Below, piece by piece: positions 1 through 12,860 of a DNA stretch of 64,000 nt. The stretch's first letter is position 1, and each line of letters starts with the position of its first letter. This DNA is from Citrus sinensis. Its lineage: Eukaryota; Streptophyta; Magnoliopsida; Sapindales; Rutaceae. Location: NCBI RefSeq assembly GCF_022201045.2, contig NC_068559.1:27287501-27351500 (forward strand). Reading direction: 5' to 3'. The notes beneath the pieces were generated by a model. The model was not told where the DNA came from. It saw nothing but the letters and a program-made list of their open reading frames with translations, and did not search any database. The position numbers and the translations under genes are program-made.

Positions 1-661
1 TTATCATTAGCACTGAAAGCGCATTGAATTAATACAACTCTACAAGAATGTAGTCAGTGGATAACATTAGAACCAATGAAACAATTTATTTGAACCGCAA
101 TTACATGACTAATAATCAGGTCTAGCAGTAAATAATCTTGATCTTTATATCCTTTCTTCTCCAATTGAAGGAATGGCTGATAAGAAACCTAGATTACAGA
201 TAAAAACAAGCACAAAATTTTAAAATTTAGAGAGAGAGAGAACCTTAGATGCAATGCCAAACAGCTCCAGAAGATGTCTAGAAAGCTACAATAACAAATT
301 CATGGGCCAGAAAATGAACCACTAATAGTAATCAGATTAGCAGATAGGAACTTGAGTGGAAAAATATAAACCAGAGGCAATCATAAGATGACATATTGCA
401 CATCAGATAATCAGAATCATCTAGAAGAGGAGAGATGTAAAGAAAAGACATTTTTCGTTGGGTTTATTGCTCCCAATATGAACTGATGATGCTTGCAGAG
501 ATTTGAGATCCAATAACCTTAAGAAAAGGAAAGGAGAGGGAGAAGGGAAGATAATAGGGAACTGAACATCAAGAATATTATAATTCAAGAGAATGGAAAA
601 TACCTGTCATTAAGCTACAACAAATGTTGTGCAAATGTGACTCATTTTATTCTGATTGGTT
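1..661. other. Downstream flank of CCB4, no gene seen
   Basis: AT-rich sequence beyond the CCB4 stop codon on the minus strand. It has a short GA run near 229-240 and no convincing reading frame. The part next to 661 is probably the CCB4 3' untranslated region. Confidence 0.5.
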
Positions 662-3600
662 TCAAATGCCTTCTTGCACCATTGAAGGGACTATATTTGA
701 GTATTTTGCAAGTGTGGCATCCAGCTTCTCTCCGATAAATGCAATCCACGACTGAAAGTCGAAGATCAAATATAAGAATATGGGGCAAAGACTGAGCAAT
801 TATCTATTGACCCTAATAACCCCAAAAAAAAAAAGAAAAAAAGAAACAGATCCTGTGCCCAGTTAATTGTGAAAATTGTTTGATCAACAATGATAGCTAA
901 ACAACAATCAATGATTCTTCCACCCAACACAAAAGTTAGTTAGAGATGGTTACCTCATGTAGCAAAGACAAAAAGGCAGGATACCACAATAAGTTTGATT
1001 CACATGTAGGGCATGAGGATTGACATCATACAAGAAAATTTAAAACATGTAAAGGCTGAAATCTCTCAAAAGCATGAAAAATAAATTATAAAAAATAAAA
1101 TTAAAAAGCCCAACGATCAGCCATCAAGTAATCGATATACTATGGACAAGATTTCAACACAATATAAGAATGGAAATGGAAACAATATCTTGTTGGTTCT
1201 ATAGACATGAAAAAGAATAACTTAGCCATGATGCATGCTAAAGATCATGCTTCAACAACTCATGAACAAAAAAGATGAAACTGAAATTTGTGTGTGTGTG
1301 TGTGTGTGTGTGTATTTATGTATGTATATATGTATGTATGTATATCTCATAAAAGTAATCTGACTCGATGAGGTGATACCGCTGAAAATTTAGAGTTAGA
1401 TAAGTAAGCACCTGGTCAGAGGTCGTGAAACCCCTGATGGTGTCTCCACCAATTATTGCAATTCCTTTGTCTCCAAGTGGCTGCAAGATCACTGCCTAAC
1501 AAAGCAATTATTGCTTCAGTAATAGTTACTTTATTTCTTTTTTATTTTTTCAATATCTTTAGTTTATCCCTTTTATATATCTACAACTGTTTGCTATGGG
1601 GAGCAATTTTATCTTTGAGTTGCATAGCTATAAAGGAAAGTCATACTTCAGAAGATGAGCAATTTTATCTTTGAGTTGCATAGCAATAAATGAAAGTCAT
1701 ACTTGAGAGGATAACACAAATATAAAAGATTTTTTTTTTTTAAACTGATAACGATAAAGAAGGATTTTGCATTGCATTTACTCATCAGAGAGACATTAGA
1801 ATTCTAATAAGCTCATTTCTAATCCATGATATTTAAGGCTAGCCTGTCCAGGAAAATGGAAGCATACAAAACGAAAACTAAAGAAAATTTGAAGCTGTGC
1901 TAATAATTTCTATGCACCTAACCAAACTCATTGCATTTAAATGATAAGAAAGCTATAAATCAATAATGAAAATGGAAAGATTCTTTGGTTCAAATTGTTG
2001 AAATCAGTACTTACTTAAAAAGGATACAAGAAACACAAGAGTTGGCATCAAACCTTGACCTAGTACCTATTTACTTTAAAAGAGTTAAGGATGCAAGTTG
2101 TAGGTCATCGCTAAGAAATTAGGGCATCAAAATTCAGTTGTAGCTCATTTGGGGAAAAACCCATGACATTTCTAATTTATAGAAGGAAGAACAACCTTGA
2201 TAACTTTTCATGGAAATTTTGGTCAAAAGGGTACGCGCAAAATTCATATTGAAAATGTGAATTTTCTGATATGTTTTCCATTATACTTTTCCTTCAATTT
2301 TTTTCAATTAAAAGATTAACTAACAGTATGACCAAGTTATGAAGCTGCATGTTAAGAATATTAATTCTCCAGTATGTACCTGTGTATTTGAAGGCAGAAA
2401 AGGTAGCTCTGACCTCCCAGGATAAAGTAATAAGTTGGCTAAGTACCTCTCTGCAAGAGATTTGTCAAAGATGTCCAAATCAATGGGTTAACTTCTCTAT
2501 TATGCATCTTCTAAAAATCATAACATAGCAAAATGTTTGAAAACAAAAAGATATTGACTCTTCATATGAAGTTACTTAACGCGCTTTAGATCTCATAACA
2601 CCCAGATAAACTGATCCTTGCGTCAATTTACTAGCATCCACTATCACTGCTTCACCACTGTTGCCGGATTCAGCTGCCATGCCAATTTGGAGGAGGCAAA
2701 TGCCATCATAAACAACAACCAGTGACCTGCAGCATGTCACAGCTGACAGGGATTCCCAAGCCCTGAGAATAAGCAGAAAAGCAACAATTAATGGCTAATG
2801 TAAAACAAATGAAGCAAAACAACTCCCGGATCATTGAAAACATTAATATGTAATTAAATAAATAAAGACTTCCAAATTTATATTACTGATTTTCTTACCA
2901 ATTCCAGCAACAGGCACCTCCTGCATATCTATATTCTAGTGCTAAAATGTCTTGTTGAAATCTTTTGAAAAAAAATGTAAGTTTAAAAAAATCCAAATCA
3001 GGGGCAAATCATTCTAAGTCAAAACTACTATCAAGATAATGATTATGTCATTTTCATATGAATGCATGCAACTTACAATGCAGCATGGGAAACTATTAAT
3101 CAAGATGGTCGAAATAGAAACTAAAAACAGATTGTAGTACCATAATAACTCGGAAACTACAGAGTCAGGAAGATAAGAGCATATCATCTGACATTCCACA
3201 CCCTTGGGATTCACCTGAAACAAACTAAAAGAATTCTGCATTCATTCTAGTAATTTCTAGGTGGAAAAAACCAAAAAACCTGAAGTTATCTACTGAATGT
3301 CTCTATATGTGCTACAATGTGCGTGTGTGCTAGGGAAAGACTGAAAACCATAAGTGAGGCTCTCACCACAGTGATGGACTTTGGCCGAATGGATAACCAT
3401 ACTAAACCAGTTAAAATACTGGTCACGGCTAACGAAATAGCCAATAGATCAGCTCTGGATTGCGAACTGCAGAGAACACAAACTTAAATAAGTTCAATCA
3501 AATGAATGAGCTCAAAAGAACTCTAGATAAATCTCCTGTATGGAAATTGAACGCTAAAAAGTTAACAACATTAATTCAAATAATATTTTCCTGCACAGTA

Positions 3601-4029
3601 TAAGATTAGCATAAAACAACAAGCTGAATTGAGGAACAATGTTACCTACTGGCATCGGCAACTGGAGCTATGCCCGAAACGGTGCGGTTAAAGAGCACAG
3701 CCAACAGCGACGCACCTCCAACATAAATGGGCAAGCTCCGAACGGCGTCGTCGTTGTTCATTACCCAGTCTGCCACCAAGTCTTGACTCGGCTTCGGTCC
3801 TCTGTAACCTCCCTTTTTGTCCCCAAAAAAAATGAAAAATGAAAAATTGTGTTGACAATTCAATTTCAACAACACATGGGGATAGAAAATAAATATGAAG
3901 AATTATCGGAACCTGAGATTGTGAACTTGCGGAGGCCCTAATGAAGCGCGGAAAACTGGAAGGATTACGAGGGAATGGTTGTTTGGGTTTCCATGGAATG
4001 GCGCTGTAGAAGATAGTTCCCGCTTCCAT
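662..4029 (-). CDS. CCB4: CCB4, cofactor assembly of complex C subunit B (chloroplast)
   Basis: CCB4 belongs to the CCB (system IV) machinery that attaches heme c(i) covalently to cytochrome b6 on the stromal side of the thylakoid. Eight exons on the minus strand: 4029-3913, 3812-3646, 3466-3367, 3214-3141, 2762-2581, 2450-2380, 1495-1412, 751-662. Every junction is GT..AG and phases agree, giving 885 nt and 294 aa, the usual size. The first ~40 residues are rich in Ser, Pro and Arg, as in a plastid transit peptide. A conserved block around ADWVMNNDDAVRSLPIYVGG leads into a first membrane segment; exon 3 (SRADLL.., then SILTGLVWLSI) gives a second. The soluble C-terminal part includes GIAIIGGDTIRGFTTSDQ and ends EKLDATLAKYSNIVPSM. 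The family call is from recall of the Arabidopsis protein (At1g59840). Confidence 0.9.
1289..1313. repeat. (TG)n microsatellite in CCB4 last intron
   Basis: About twelve TG units, followed by a TATG/TATA-rich stretch to about 1346. It lies inside the 660-bp last intron of CCB4, which holds nothing else recognisable. Confidence 0.9.
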
Positions 4030-4560
4030 TGAAATGAATTTGGTTTTCAGTTGTGTTTTATCTCCGCTCAGTTTTTATTAAGACTTAAAAATTAGTGTGT
4101 ATAGATAAAATCCTTTGATATTTGAATGGCATGAATTACATGCGGTTTGATATATGACAGCCGCATGGAATCTTTAGTTCTGGCCGTCGGATTGTATTGC
4201 TTTAGCCTCTGAACTCTGATTTGATGATATCTGAATCATCGCGGTCCGTAGATAAGGCGGTGGAATACTCTTAACATCCCTCAAAAGTACTTTTAAAATT
4301 CCGTGAATAACCAATGACATTTTAAAAGAAAATTTAAAATTAAATAATAAATCAATTTTTTAACAAAAGTTTTACACTTATCCTATTTTATAATTTGTAT
4401 CTATATTTTATAATTTTAACTATAAATATTTATTTTTGAAAAAATTATAAAAATTTGGAATTACAAAGATAGAGATTATATACAATAAAACCTTTATAAT
4501 TTAATACGTGATAAATTAATAGCCTCTATTATATACTAGCTTTTTGCAGTCCCAACTTGA
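4030..4560. other. CCB4 upstream region, no gene
   Basis: This is the promoter side of CCB4. AT content rises sharply after about 4310. No reading frame of note; the next gene is nearly 7 kb away. Confidence 0.5.
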
Positions 4561-4569
4561 GCCAAAGGA

Positions 4570-5143
4570 ATAAATTAATAAGATAATATTTTTCTAAAAA
4601 TCCTTATACAATTATGCGGTCCCAATCATATCATATATTAATAATTTATTGAAATTACAAATATAAATGATATGATATTTTATTAGATAATATGACTCTA
4701 TTGTTACTTATCTTTTTTAAAAAAATTTAAATGTAATTAGATGTCATCTCTAATTTTTCTTATTGCTACAAGAAACTAGAAGTTATGGGCTTGAATTATG
4801 AAATTATAAGAATTCAATTTTTTTTGTTAATTTAATTTATATTTAGTAATTAATAATTTTTATAAACTAATAAGATAATAGTTTTTTATAGGAATCCTTA
4901 TACAATTATGTGGTCCCAATCATATCATATATTAATAATTTATTGAAATTACAAATATAATTATTATGATATTTTATTAAATAATATGACTCTCTATTGT
5001 TACTTATCTTTAATATTGAAATTTAAATATAATTAGACCTCATCTGTAATTTTGTTTATTGCTTCTAGAAGTTAGAAGTTTTGGGCTTGAATTTTGAAAT
5101 TATAAGAATTCAAATTTTTTGTTAATTTAATTTATATTTAGTA
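4570..5143. repeat. Direct duplication, two ~280-bp copies at ~295-bp spacing
   Basis: Copy 1 spans about 4570-4848 and copy 2 about 4865-5143. Both carry AATAAGATAATA, a CCTTATACAATTATG block, GGTCCCAATCATATCATATA, then GAAGTT.TGGGCTTGAATT and a shared end GTTAATTTAATTTATATTTA. They differ by scattered substitutions and small indels, so the duplication is not recent. The AT-rich character and the nearby ATAAATTAATAGCCTCTAT phrase suggest a decayed transposable element, but no termini or coding sequence were found. Confidence 0.75.
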
Positions 5144-8100
5144 GATTACTTCAATTTTAATTGATTAGATTGGTAGAATACAATATATTTTGGTTGATTA
5201 AATGTATGTTCATTGAATTGTATATACACTTTATAAATTAATAATCTACTAATTTATTGATTAATTATTATTTGTATGATCTCGACATTATTAAGTTATA
5301 GAAAATTTTCTATAATAAGAAGAAAATAATTTAAGAATTTATGATTTGTATATATCTTATAAATAAAAATCTTAAAGAAATATTTTTTTAGAGCTAAATT
5401 TTATGGAAAGATGGTTAATTTATGAGTTTGTATTTTATATATTAAATTGAAGTATTTGAAGAAATAAATTAAAAAGGTTGTGATCAGGATTTTAGCGGGG
5501 TGTTTAAAGATGTAGTCTTTAGACTTCTGAGACCGAGAGGTCTGCTTGAGTTCGGTTTTAGTGGAGGGTCCGCTTCGAAGAGCTTGGGGCCTATCTATGA
5601 CCTGTAAAAAGAAACCTCTCAAACAATAAGGAAACTTAGGCGTGTTTGGCAATTGGAACATTGCACTGCAGCACAACGTTAAAATAGTCATAAATTTAAC
5701 GCAATCTCATATTTGGAACAAACAAAGGGATTCCACGGCATTAATTTTTAAATTTATGCAGGTTTTACTTCATTGGATAAACTCGCACTCCCATCGCCAC
5801 TGGTATAAGCGGCATTGCATTAACCTTCGATTTATATTACATTACTTTTTTTTAACTAAGTTTTTTTATATTATTTATTAAATTAAAAATTAATGCTCAA
5901 GAGCAGCCACCTCCTAATCACCACACTTGCCCACGCCAATCATCATCAGCGCCACCGGCAGTCGAATTTATGCATCTGTTCAACGGTTCAAGTCTATTTC
6001 AGTATCCTTGGTAATAATTGGAATCCAATTTATGTAGCTCCAACAATGTTGATTTTAATGATACTAAAACTGAAGTCAAAGAAATTGGAATGTGTTGCTA
6101 GCAATGGTTCGTGGTGATCGGCGGTTACTAGTGGCGCTGCGGCGGCCACCGTTGTATTATTTTTATTTTATTTTATTTATAAAATAAACTAAGAAAGTTC
6201 GTTATAATGAATAATATAAAATCTTACTGTCTATAATTTTGTTGGACTTAAATGCAACAAGATTTTAAACTTTGGATAATCACATAAACCAAAGAAACCT
6301 TAGGGTGTCCAATGAAAATACTCAAAAGAAAAAACCTAGTTCACCTTTATGTGTTGCGCCGCCAACAGTTTTTTTTTTCTTTAATGTTTTTATAACAAAA
6401 TTTATATACAAAAATGTCTACGCCAATCATTTTCTTTCTACATTATGTATATATAAAATAATAATTCAAATTATCACATATCTATAAGGATAATTGAAAT
6501 TATGAGAGGGTTATTATAAATCTTAATGGAAAATCATGAATTTTCAAACTTGGCTCTGATACCAATCGTTGATTTTTTTTTTTTTTTTTACAATTCCCAT
6601 AAAGTAAATAAACACTAATTTACACAAACTTTAATCCCTAATATCATAAAATATCATGGTTTTTGATATACTTTGATCCATAACAAATTTTCTTAATCAC
6701 ATCTCAACGCAAAAAATTAAAAATTTTAAGTTCTAAACTATTACTAATTTAATAATATGGCACGTGGGCCACAGTAAAATATTCCAACATATAAAACATA
6801 AAATTTAGATTTTTAAGTCCGAATAAAAGAAATAATCCGAGATAGATCTTGGCATTGCCATACGTGAGATCTACCCGAGCTTTTTATCTTCCTTACAAGA
6901 CACTGTTCCATTAGAAATTTTGACTTTCACAAACTAAGGTTCGTGTAAATTTTGATTGAACGGCTAATAATTCTTCGGATATATAGGTTTCTCAACTTAT
7001 TATTATTGTTTGACGAACTCAACCTATCCTATTGTGACGAGGAATCCAAGTAATTTTCTCGTTATGAAAAATCTCGAAGCACATGGCAGAACCAAGTTCG
7101 ATGAAAAAAACTCAAGTCAGTTTCAGCTTATTCTAAAATCACTCTAATTAATATTGGCATGGAGATATTAATGATTGGCCCGTGGCTAATCTTATTTGCA
7201 GTGTTTGGTGATGATAGGAGTAAATCACGATTTTTTTATTCCTTATCTGATCATGTGAAATACGTGAGACGTAGGTGGCCTTTCGCTTTCAGTGATCCAG
7301 TCCGCATACTCGGCACAATTAATTGTTTGGATTGGTAATAAATCACAATTTTTTTATTTAAATTTCTTGAATTCCTTTTCAATGGTTGGTTTCAGCCCAC
7401 GTCCTTAATAATGATGGTACTGAGATTCATTTGACAAAGACAATCTAATAATTTTTTGTCACCCATAAATCTTCACTAGCACGCATCATATATACTTGCA
7501 TGAATCGTTATTCAAATTGTCAACTCCAGCCCATTAATGGGATACATACAAATGACGTTGTGTTATCACTATAAATGCTTACAATTGTTGAACGAAACGG
7601 GAAGGAGTCAGAAAGAAATGAACAAGAATAAAGTGCTCCTTTTATCTCCATTAGTGAAATTTTGATGGACCATGAAACGGAATCACAATGAGAATTATAG
7701 CCATTGGAATATTAGCCGCCGCCGCACGATATCGTGTATGTCAAGCTGGCCATACAAATTAGGATGTCAACATTTTTTAAATTGAAAAGGGTCCGTATGA
7801 AGACAAAGGCGCAACAAGACAAAAGGAAACAAGGTGCTGAGTGCGGGCCCAGCAGCGACCGTCACTATAAATTTAAAATTCAATTTTATTTGGACAGAAA
7901 AAGGTTGACAAGCAAGCCGAGCAAATAACAACACGTGCTTGCTAATCAGCTTTCTGATTTTACGTAACAGACCAAATAGCACACAGAATCGTCAAACGAA
8001 ATAAAACAATCACTCTTGGAAGTGCTTTATTTATGAGCATTGGTGTTTGGTGGTGTTCATTAAAAAAAAAAAAAAAAAAAGAATGGAAAAAATGATGACG

Positions 8101-9650
8101 CTGATGAGGTTCTACTAATTTTGAAAGGCACCGCTGCTAAAAATGTCTACATAACTGGACGCTCTCAAGCAGTTGTGGCTTTGAGTATTTAACATCTCAC
8201 ATTTTGAAAAGGATTTTTTTTAGTATTTATTTAATAATTTTTTAATTAATAATTTTTTAATTACTATTTTAAGAAAGGTTAAACTATATTTGTTGAATTT
8301 AGTGTTAAAAAAAATATAATTAATAACATTGTCTAACTATTAATTCATTCATTATTAGTCTTTTCAAGAAAAAAATTGAAAATGTAAATAAAACTTAATT
8401 ATTTAACATTAAATTTTTTGACTTTTAATATTCTTTTTAATTTCTATCAAAAACCTTATAATGTCAATTTAATAGATGAAAATGATTTCTTGATGTAGAT
8501 AATATTAGGTTCATTACATTCATTAGTTCGTTTAAAAAGAAAAAAATTATTTTCTTGAAATATAAAGTCTATATCCATTATTTGATCATCAATTCACCTT
8601 CTCAACTTTTTATGTGTTGCAATTCTAAATATTCTATATTAAAATAGTGGTTTTCTTCTTTATTTGTCTGTTTATTCTTGTAATGGTTCTAATGAAAGTA
8701 AAAAAGATATCTATTTTATTATTTTTTAGGTTTTTAAAAGAATTTTTAAGATTTTCTTAATGATTGTTGAAATTCAAGAACTAAATATGAAACGAATTTT
8801 GAGATATTTTATGTCTCTTTGAGTATTGAAATTGCATAATAAAAAGAAGCTTTATAAAAAAAATCGTCTAAGACCTCTAAAATTCTAAAGCCAGCCTTGC
8901 TTTCAAGAAATGATGTGTGAGAAAACTAAATAAAGAAGACAGGGCCTCAATCAATTATCAAATTAAAAAAAAATTAAAAGTTTAAGATATTCGTTCTAAG
9001 TCTTTTTTCATAAGAAAATATAGAATAATAATAATTTTTTTAAAATTTTATAAATAAGAATAAAAATCAAAGTTAATCTAAAAAATCGGTTGTATTATAA
9101 ATGTATATCGTCCTAAGACTTTAGAGGACAGTGGACTGTAGACCACGTATGAATATGTGCGTGCGTGTGTGTGTAGATTGTAATTATTGATGTTTTTTTT
9201 TATAAAAAAAAGAGGAAAACTACAAAGCATCCCCATTACCACACAGTCCACTGCCACAGACAATGGTAGAGGTGAAAAAAGGCTGGGACCGGTAGAGAAA
9301 GGGCTGATCAAAAGATCTTGTGGTGTGATTAGTGGGGTCCAGGTTCTCGTATCTTGCTGAGCCACACCCACCACAATATGCAAAAATTAAATTAAAACAA
9401 AGAAATCGAGAGAGGACATTAAGTAGAGACAACGAAATCTATCTCAAGCCCAAGCAGGAGCAGGCAGCGAATATGCCAAGTTGACGGTAGAGCCACACTC
9501 TGCTCCTCCACCATCTCTTTCTTATTTTCTAATTATAATAATTAACTATTTTCTCCAAATCTATACGTTAGTTTCCACTAATATCCAGACATTTCATTCC
9601 GGTTATATAACTTTCAACATCGTTGATAAATAAAATATAATCATATCTTT
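5144..9650. other. Long AT-rich intergenic stretch without a supportable gene
   Basis: Only short frames lacking family resemblance occur here (for example near 5642-6117 and 7734-7982). Poly-T and poly-A runs (6573-6589, 8060-8078) and low-complexity A/T tracts (8220-8460, 8940-9070) dominate. The segment from about 5630 to 6170 begins with GCGTGTTTGGCAATTGGAAC and a palindrome-like GCACTGCAGCAC, possibly an old MITE, but ends could not be fixed. Nothing else is recognised. Confidence 0.5.
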
Positions 9651-9682
9651 ACCACAATTATTTATACATAAGAATATGTTGT

Positions 9683-9745
9683 GTAGCCATTGGAGGCCTC
9701 TGCACCAGTTGAACATGGGTTCAAATCATCGGCCAGCCAGGATTG
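9683..9745 (+). mobile_element. Possible tRNA-derived SINE relic
   Basis: GGGTTCAAATC near 9717-9727 resembles an RNA polymerase III B box, with TAGCCATTGGAGGCC upstream as a weak A-box candidate. No cloverleaf can be drawn, no poly-A tail is evident and target-site duplications were not found. Treat as a weak candidate. Confidence 0.2.
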
Positions 9746-9822
9746 GTGGAAACTAGAATATGCCAAAATATTTATAGTTTAAATATTATCACGAAAGAAG
9801 TACGATTATTGGACGGTGGCCA

Positions 9823-9831
9823 AATTTTAAT
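9823..9831. repeat. Left 9-bp target-site duplication of the MULE MITE
   Basis: AATTTTAAT lies directly before the left terminus GGGTAATTTTTAAAAA. The same nine bases follow the right terminus at 10449-10457. Confidence 0.8.
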
Positions 9832-10448
9832 GGGTAATTTTTAAAAATCTTTTATGAGATTTGGGCTTGTTGCAAGTAGATGGCGAAAATCTATTTATTT
9901 ATAAAAAATCTCCTACCGTCAGTTAATTTTAACATTGACCGTTAGTTGACTGTGCAAAGACAATATTATCCTTAACAACAGTTTGTAGACTGACATAACT
10001 AAAAAAGAAACTAAAATTGTTGGTGCGAAAAGTACAAATCCTATTTTTTTGACAATTTTATTCTTGTCAATTCTAAAGATTTACAATATCGTAGGTAAAG
10101 ATTATGACTATTTCATTTTCAAGTTTTTGATTTTATCTTTTTTGTATGAACTTTAAGGAAATATTAATAATTTAAAGAGAATTTTTCAAGTTTTTAATTT
10201 TATCTTTCTTGTAAGAACTTTTAAAAAATATCAATAATTTAAAGAGGATAAAATAGTCAATAATTTTAGTTTTTTTTTTAGTTATGTCAGTTTACAAAAT
10301 ATTGTTAAGGTCAATATTATCTTTGCACAGTCAATTAAAGGTCAATGTTAAAATTAACTGGCGGTAGGAGATTTTTTATAAATAAACAGATTCTCACCAT
10401 CTACTTGCAACAAGTCCAAACTTCATGGGAGGTTTTTAAAAATTACCG
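9832..10448. mobile_element. Mutator-like MITE with long terminal inverted repeats
   Basis: A 617-bp non-coding element. The left arm (GGGTAATTTTTAAAAA..., then TTGTTGCAAGTAGATGG, AAAAAATCTCCTACCG, GTTAATTTTAACATTGACC, GACTGACATAACTAAAAAA) is matched in reverse complement by the right arm ending at 10448. The arms are about 190 bp each with scattered mismatches. A perfect 9-bp duplication, AATTTTAAT, flanks it. Long inverted repeats plus a 9-bp duplication are the signature of Mutator-like elements. A 60-residue frame inside the right arm (10345-10527) is a by-product and not a gene. Confidence 0.85.
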
Positions 10449-10457
10449 AATTTTAAT
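10449..10457. repeat. Right 9-bp target-site duplication of the MULE MITE
   Basis: AATTTTAAT, identical to 9823-9831, directly after the right terminus. Confidence 0.8.
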
Positions 10458-10781
10458 TATAGCGCTTTGTACACACGGTAAATTGCCTTCAATTAATGCT
10501 GGCCATTATGGGATATTACGAGAATAAGTTGCCTCGGTCGTATCGTAATGACGTGGGAAGCATTTATCGACGGTCCTGATTCATGATGTGGAAAATGTGC
10601 CTGGAGACTGGGGAGATATGCCTTCGTCACTGGCATAATATATAGCAGTCAATGCTCTCGTTCGAAGTATTTTATTTATTTATTTATTTATTTTAATCAA
10701 AATAACAAAATCGTATGCTGATTACTGTGTAATCCTAAGCTGATTACTGTATTAACTGAAACTACCCTCACTAACTTTTTC

Positions 10782-10789
10782 CTATATAT
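10782..10789 (+). promoter_or_regulatory. Probable TATA box of the MYB gene
   Basis: CTATATAT lies 133 bases before the MYB start codon at 10922. The interval contains a CT-rich leader (10860-10900), as is common in plant 5' untranslated regions. Position and sequence are the only evidence. Confidence 0.4.
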
Positions 10790-10921
10790 CATTTCCTAGC
10801 CGCACTTGCAGCCAATTTTTTTCCTTCTTTGCATGAACTAAGGGAGAGATAATACATCTGCTCTCTCTAATTATTTTCTTTTTTTCTTTTTTCTTTTGAA
10901 AGCAACCAAAGAAAAACAAAA

Positions 10922-12138
10922 ATGTCTCGCAGTTGCTCACAGTGTGGAAACAACGGCCACAACTCGCGCACATGCGCCGAGGCTGGTGGTGGTGGAAGCA
11001 GTGGCGCAGGGTCTGAAGAGAATGGAATCATGCTGTTTGGCGTGCGAGTCACTGAGGGTAGCTCGTCCTTTAGGAAAAGTATTAGCATGGACAATCTTTC
11101 CCAATTTGATCAGCCTCAAGATTCTAATGCTGATGCGGGCTATGCCTCCGATGACATCGTTCACGCCTCCGGTAGAAGCCGTGAGCGCAAGAGAGGTACT
11201 TGAATTATATATATATAGTCCACTCAATTTCCCATTTTTTTTCCGAATATATTTATTTATTAGTTAATAAAATCAGATTCTGATCAGATTAAATCAAATG
11301 AATAATCTTAATATATATATATATATATCGACACACACGTGCAGGTGTTCCATGGACGGAGGACGAACACAGGCTGTTCCTGTTAGGGTTACAGAAAGTT
11401 GGGAAAGGAGATTGGAGAGGAATCTCAAGAAACTTTGTGAAGACACGCACACCGACGCAAGTTGCTAGCCATGCTCAGAAGTACTTCCTCCGTCGCTTTA
11501 ACCAGAATAAAAGACGCCGTAGATCTAGTCTCTTTGATATCACCGCCAGTTCCACTGATACGGTAAATTAGTTGACCGTAATCCATTCCTATATGTAATT
11601 ATTATATTGATTATAATCATTCATTTTAATAGTAAAATAAGCTTATTATATATTTCTTTAACTACAACCTCATTCTATTTATATCAAGAATTTACAGTTC
11701 ATGGGTTTGACAATGGAAGAAGAACAGGCTCGTCAGCAGGAAACAATAACAGTGCCACTACCGCAGCCGCAGTTAAATCGACATCCTGGAGGGTTTCCGG
11801 TGTCAGCTTATCCTTTAAAGCATTCTGCAGTAGTGTTACCGGTCACCGGCCAGAAGTCCATGGAGAATCTCACAATAGGACCAAGCAACAAGCCCACAAC
11901 ATCACCAAAGCTCATTCGTCCAATACCGATTCATCCGGTTCCTCCGTCTTCAAAACTGGGTGGTCTTAATTTGAATCAGAAAGCCACCCACGTGGACGTG
12001 GACACTTTGCCTCTCTCGCTGAAGCTCTCTACGCCGTCGTCATCCTCCGACGAGCAGTCGGCACAAACACCACACTCGTCAGCAGCTTTTCAGGCCATGT
12101 CCAGTGGTGACAGCAATAGCATCATCAGTGTTGCTTGA
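10922..12138 (+). CDS. Zinc-knuckle R1-MYB (SHAQKYF) transcription factor, MYBD/KUA1 type
   Basis: A single-repeat MYB regulator that should act in the nucleus. This subgroup (KUA1, MYBD, MYBS3) binds I-box or TATCCA-type sites and mostly represses. Exons: 10922-11195, 11345-11562, 11698-12138; 933 nt, 310 aa. Residues 5-18 form a CX2CX4HX4C knuckle (C5, C8, H13, C18). LFGVRV at 38-43 is the R/KLFGV-type repression motif. The MYB repeat runs from about W95 to residue 140 and contains SHAQKYF at 133-139, followed by a basic run NKRRRRSS. The C-terminal region has LPLSLKLS at 268-275, an LxLxL (EAR-like) motif. The N-terminus ([34 protein letters not shown]) looks closer to the At1g70000 (MYBD) branch than to KUA1. 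Exact orthology is inferred. Confidence 0.92.
11308..11328. repeat. (AT)n microsatellite in MYB intron 1
   Basis: About ten TA units, just before the CACACACGTGCAG acceptor of MYB exon 2. Confidence 0.85.
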
Positions 12139-12600
12139 AGAATCTATTGTATGATATGATATGGTAATATCATGCATTAAATTTTAGGCGTAGTAAAGGT
12201 TGGAGTTGGAATTAAATTAGGGTTATATATGTTAATATTGGTTTAATCAAGAAAACAATCATTTTAGGCTATTAGGTGATACCTTGTTTGTACAGGTTAG
12301 AGAGACAGAGATGGGGTGTCGTTTTCATTTGTGGGGGATCCTTGTTTATTTGTCTAGACTCTTGTTGCTTCTGTTGTGAGATGATGAAGAGAACCGGGTA
12401 CTTCTTTATTGTTGCATGTGGTTTGGTTGGTCTAATTTGAAGTTACAAACGCGAACAAGTGGGTGGGTAAAATATCTGAAGATTGAAAATGCTGTTTATG
12501 TCATTTCTATTTTGATGCTCTGATTTTGTGCTGTTGAGATGGAGAATAATTTAGCTGTTTTGCATCACTAAAATAAATGCAGCAACATAGATTTTTATTA
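12139..12600 (+). other. 3' flank of the MYB gene
   Basis: Probable 3' untranslated region. An AATAAA-like stretch (AAAATAAATGC near 12570) could serve as a polyadenylation signal. No second gene is seen. Confidence 0.4.
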
Positions 12601-12654
12601 TAATATCATTAAAGCGAGTTTTTTTTTTGTTTTTTTTTTGTTTTGAGGATAGAG

Positions 12655-12860
12655 AGTTAATTGTAACTTTTAAGTTACAATACAACAACTAAATATTAGT
12701 GATTGTGACTTAAAAATTAAGTTAATTTAATTTCACGCCTATTAATTTTATCATAATTATTATTTGATAATTATATTTATTATACACTATTAATTTTTAT
12801 TTTATTTTTATAATTTTTTCCACAATAATTATACGTTAAAAGTTACGGTATTTTAATGGC
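12655..12860. mobile_element. Small MITE of the AAGTTACAA family
   Basis: Begins with TTGTAACTTTTAAGTTACAA and ends with ACGTTAAAAGTTACGGTA, in inverted arrangement around a very AT-rich core (TTAATTTTTATTTTA). Related copies lie at about 22985-23190 (opposite orientation) and 26040-26270. Ends and target-site duplication are not fixed. Confidence 0.4.

Noticed and set aside
940..972. Possible extra CCB4 exon (YPAFLSLLHE before a GTAACC donor)
   Set aside because: Exons 1495-1412 and 751-662 already join in phase and match the family continuously (TSDQ, then SWIAFIGEK).
10896..11267. Frames overlapping MYB exon 1 on both strands
   Set aside because: Shadows of the MYB coding sequence, which has the zinc knuckle and phase-correct splicing.
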